A stretch of DNA of 15,152 nucleotides from Methanoculleus sp. Its GTDB lineage: Archaea > Halobacteriota > Methanomicrobia > Methanomicrobiales > Methanoculleaceae. Shown here in pieces: positions 13,914 to 15,152 of the stretch. A program made the position numbers and the translations under genes. The notes beneath the pieces are model-generated. The model saw only the letters and a list, made by a program, of their open reading frames with translations, was not told the DNA's origin and ran no database searches. Within the stretch, counting starts at the first letter, position 1; each line of letters opens with the position of its first letter. Location of the stretch: positions 1 to 15,152 of the forward strand of contig JALNXI010000017.1 of assembly GCA_023230425.1 (NCBI GenBank). Direction: 5' to 3'.

Positions 13914-14486
13914 CTAAAATTCCCCCGCCACCACCACAAACAGGTCCCCACGGGGGGCCGGGGGCTCTGCCCCCGTCCCGACGACGATCCGCTCCTCCGG
14001 GTAGCCGAGGTCCTCACAGACGGCGATCCGGGTCTCCGGCGGAAGGGCGGCCGCGAGCGCCCCGACCGAGAAGGCCGGGTCGGCTATGAGGAAGACAACC
14101 CGGCACGCGATGACCTCCTCCCGGGTGTCGGCGACCGCCCGGGCATGGTCCTTCCCGTGGGCCGAGACGACCGCCGCCCGCGCGAGCGGGACCTTCAGGC
14201 GGGCGAAGGCGACCTGGAGCGAGGATATCCCCGGGACCACCTCGCCCGGGAGGTAGCCAAGGCCGGCAAGCATCGGGTCCCCTGTCGAGAGGACGACCGT
14301 ATGGGCCGGGAGGGACCGGAGGCTCCGGTAGTCCGTGATCTCGTGGACCTCACACCCCGGCGGGACGACGCCCCGCGCAAGCGTGATCGCCCGGGCCGAA
14401 CCGTAGATGAGCGACGCGCCCGCGATGACCGCCACCGCCTCCTCCGTCAGCATACCCGGGCCGCAGCCCACCCCGACAACCTTCAC
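13914..14486 (-). CDS. cbiE: CbiE, cobalt-precorrin-7 (C5)-methyltransferase
   Basis: SAM-dependent methylation of C5 of the corrin ring in the anaerobic cobalamin pathway; its partner CbiT methylates C15 and decarboxylates. The 190 residues have the normal length and motifs of the tetrapyrrole methylase fold: VVGVGCGPGMLT (3-14), the LIYGSARA segment, VLSTGDPMLAGLG (65-77), VVPGISSLQVAFARL (84-98), VSAHGKDH (108-115) and a C-terminal DLFVVVAGEF. Translation starts with GTG at 14486, overlapping the cbiD stop by four bases (GTGA), so it is coupled to cbiD. No cbiT follows: downstream comes debris and a transposase fragment, so cbiT and the other cbi genes must lie elsewhere, perhaps upstream of cbiD beyond the window. 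Confidence 0.93.
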   Translation of the reverse strand: MKVVGVGCGPGMLTEEAVAVIAGASLIYGSARAITLARGVVPPGCEVHEITDYRSLRSLPAHTVVLSTGDPMLAGLGYLPGEVVPGISSLQVAFARLKVPLARAAVVSAHGKDHARAVADTREEVIACRVVFLIADPAFSVGALAAALPPETRIAVCEDLGYPEERIVVGTGAEPPAPRGDLFVVVAGEF

Positions 14487-15152
14487 GGCGACTCCCCGAT
14501 GACCCGACCGTCACGGTCGACGATCACGACCCGGAGACGGGGGTAACGGAGACTGAAAGCTGAAATTTCCCGACGAGCAACCTCCTCCCAGAGCGGAGTC
14601 GCCGAGAGTTCTTCCACCGTCGCGCACCCGGTCCCCTCGAGGACATCAGGGTTCATGAACTTCAGGATCAGCCCCGGAAGCCCGCAGATCACTGCATCGC
14701 CATCGACCGCCCGGAGCGCCTCCCGAAGTTGGCTCCCCACGAGGACCGCCTCCCGCTCCGGAAAGAGGAGCCGGGAGTAGCGGAGCCCGAGCCGTCCGGT
14801 CGTCAACACGACCGCATCAGCCCGGGCGATACGGTCAAGCACCCCTTCCGCCATGTGGTCGTCCCAGGGCTCCACGAGTCCGGTCGTCCCGAGGACCGAT
14901 ATACCGCCCTGCACTCCCACCCTCGGGTTCAGCGTCTTCTGCGCCACCTCCGCCCCCCGGGGGATCGTGAGGATGACCGTCGTCCCGTGGAGGCCCGCCT
15001 CCTCCACCGCCTCGTCGATCGATCGCCGGATGCAGTTGAGCGCCGGAGCGCTGATCGCCGGCGTCCCCTGCCGGTGGCGGGGGGTATCGCGACCGAAACT
15101 CCCGATGCCCTCGCCGGGGACGAACTGGACCCCCCCCGAGAGGGAAGGAACC
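14483..15152 (-). CDS. cbiD: CbiD, cobalt-precorrin-5B (C1)-methyltransferase, N-terminus cut by window edge
   Basis: Methylates C1 of cobalt-precorrin-5B using SAM in the anaerobic corrin pathway. The frame is open to the window edge; 223 codons of the C-terminal part are visible. They include VQFVPGEGIGSFGRDTPRHR, the G-T-PAISAPALNCIRR segment, GTTVILTIPRGAEVAQKTLNPRVG, then GGISVLGTTGLVEPWDD, all characteristic of CbiD. The tail ends DRDGRVIGESP. An apparent GTG at 15007 inside the frame is not the start, since recognisable CbiD sequence extends upstream of it. Coupled to cbiE through a four-base overlap. Confidence 0.93.
   Translation of the reverse strand, partial: VPSLSGGVQFVPGEGIGSFGRDTPRHRQGTPAISAPALNCIRRSIDEAVEEAGLHGTTVILTIPRGAEVAQKTLNPRVGVQGGISVLGTTGLVEPWDDHMAEGVLDRIARADAVVLTTGRLGLRYSRLLFPEREAVLVGSQLREALRAVDGDAVICGLPGLILKFMNPDVLEGTGCATVEELSATPLWEEVARREISAFSLRYPRLRVVIVDRDGRVIGESP

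Overview
The window looks like the chromosome of a methanogenic archaeon of the order Methanomicrobiales, most likely close to Methanoculleus (inferred from gene content and style, not from a marker gene). Supporting signs are the high G+C content, several AT-rich TATA-like promoters placed so that transcripts would have little or no leader, GGTGG-type ribosome sites, a soluble multi-PAS histidine kinase with an HDIGN phospho-acceptor box, a Thr-rich surface lipoprotein with many N-glycosylation sequons, and a cobalt-uptake plus anaerobic (cbi-type) corrinoid pathway.

Layout. 1-2406 (minus): the 5' part of a cation diffusion facilitator and pyruvate kinase. 2520-5525 (minus): a compact cbiM-cbiN-cbiQ-cbiO cobalt ECF transporter operon with 4-base start/stop overlaps at M/N and Q/O. 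It diverges, across a 132-base AT-rich promoter region, from a plus-strand cbiA-type a,c-diamide synthase (5658-6989). 7033-7626 (minus): a lipoprotein with a cupredoxin-like domain that seems to have lost its copper ligands. 7627-8028 holds no convincing gene. 8029-10235 (minus): a triple-PAS histidine kinase with a possible tiny membrane protein behind it. 10857-13110 (plus): two DNA adenine methyltransferases, one beta-class with an extra C-terminal domain and one of the D12/Dam (DpnM-like) class. 13215-13538 is the N-terminal piece of an IS5-type transposase, followed by about 375 bases of debris. 13914-15152 (minus): cbiE and the C-terminal part of cbiD.

How the genes fit together. CbiMNQO would import Co2+. 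CbiD and CbiE act on the corrin ring and CbiA amidates side chains a and c, so both ends of the window serve corrinoid biosynthesis, which methanogens need for the methyl-transfer proteins of methanogenesis. Between them lies what looks like an acquired segment: methyltransferases in a pair reminiscent of DpnII-type systems, with no endonuclease visible, and a broken insertion sequence exactly where a third gene might have been.

The most noteworthy items are the unexplained roughly 110-residue C-terminal domain of CbiO, the ligand-less cupredoxin lipoprotein, the endonuclease-free methyltransferase pair, and the palindrome in the divergent cbiM/cbiA promoter. I saw no tRNA, rRNA or CRISPR array.
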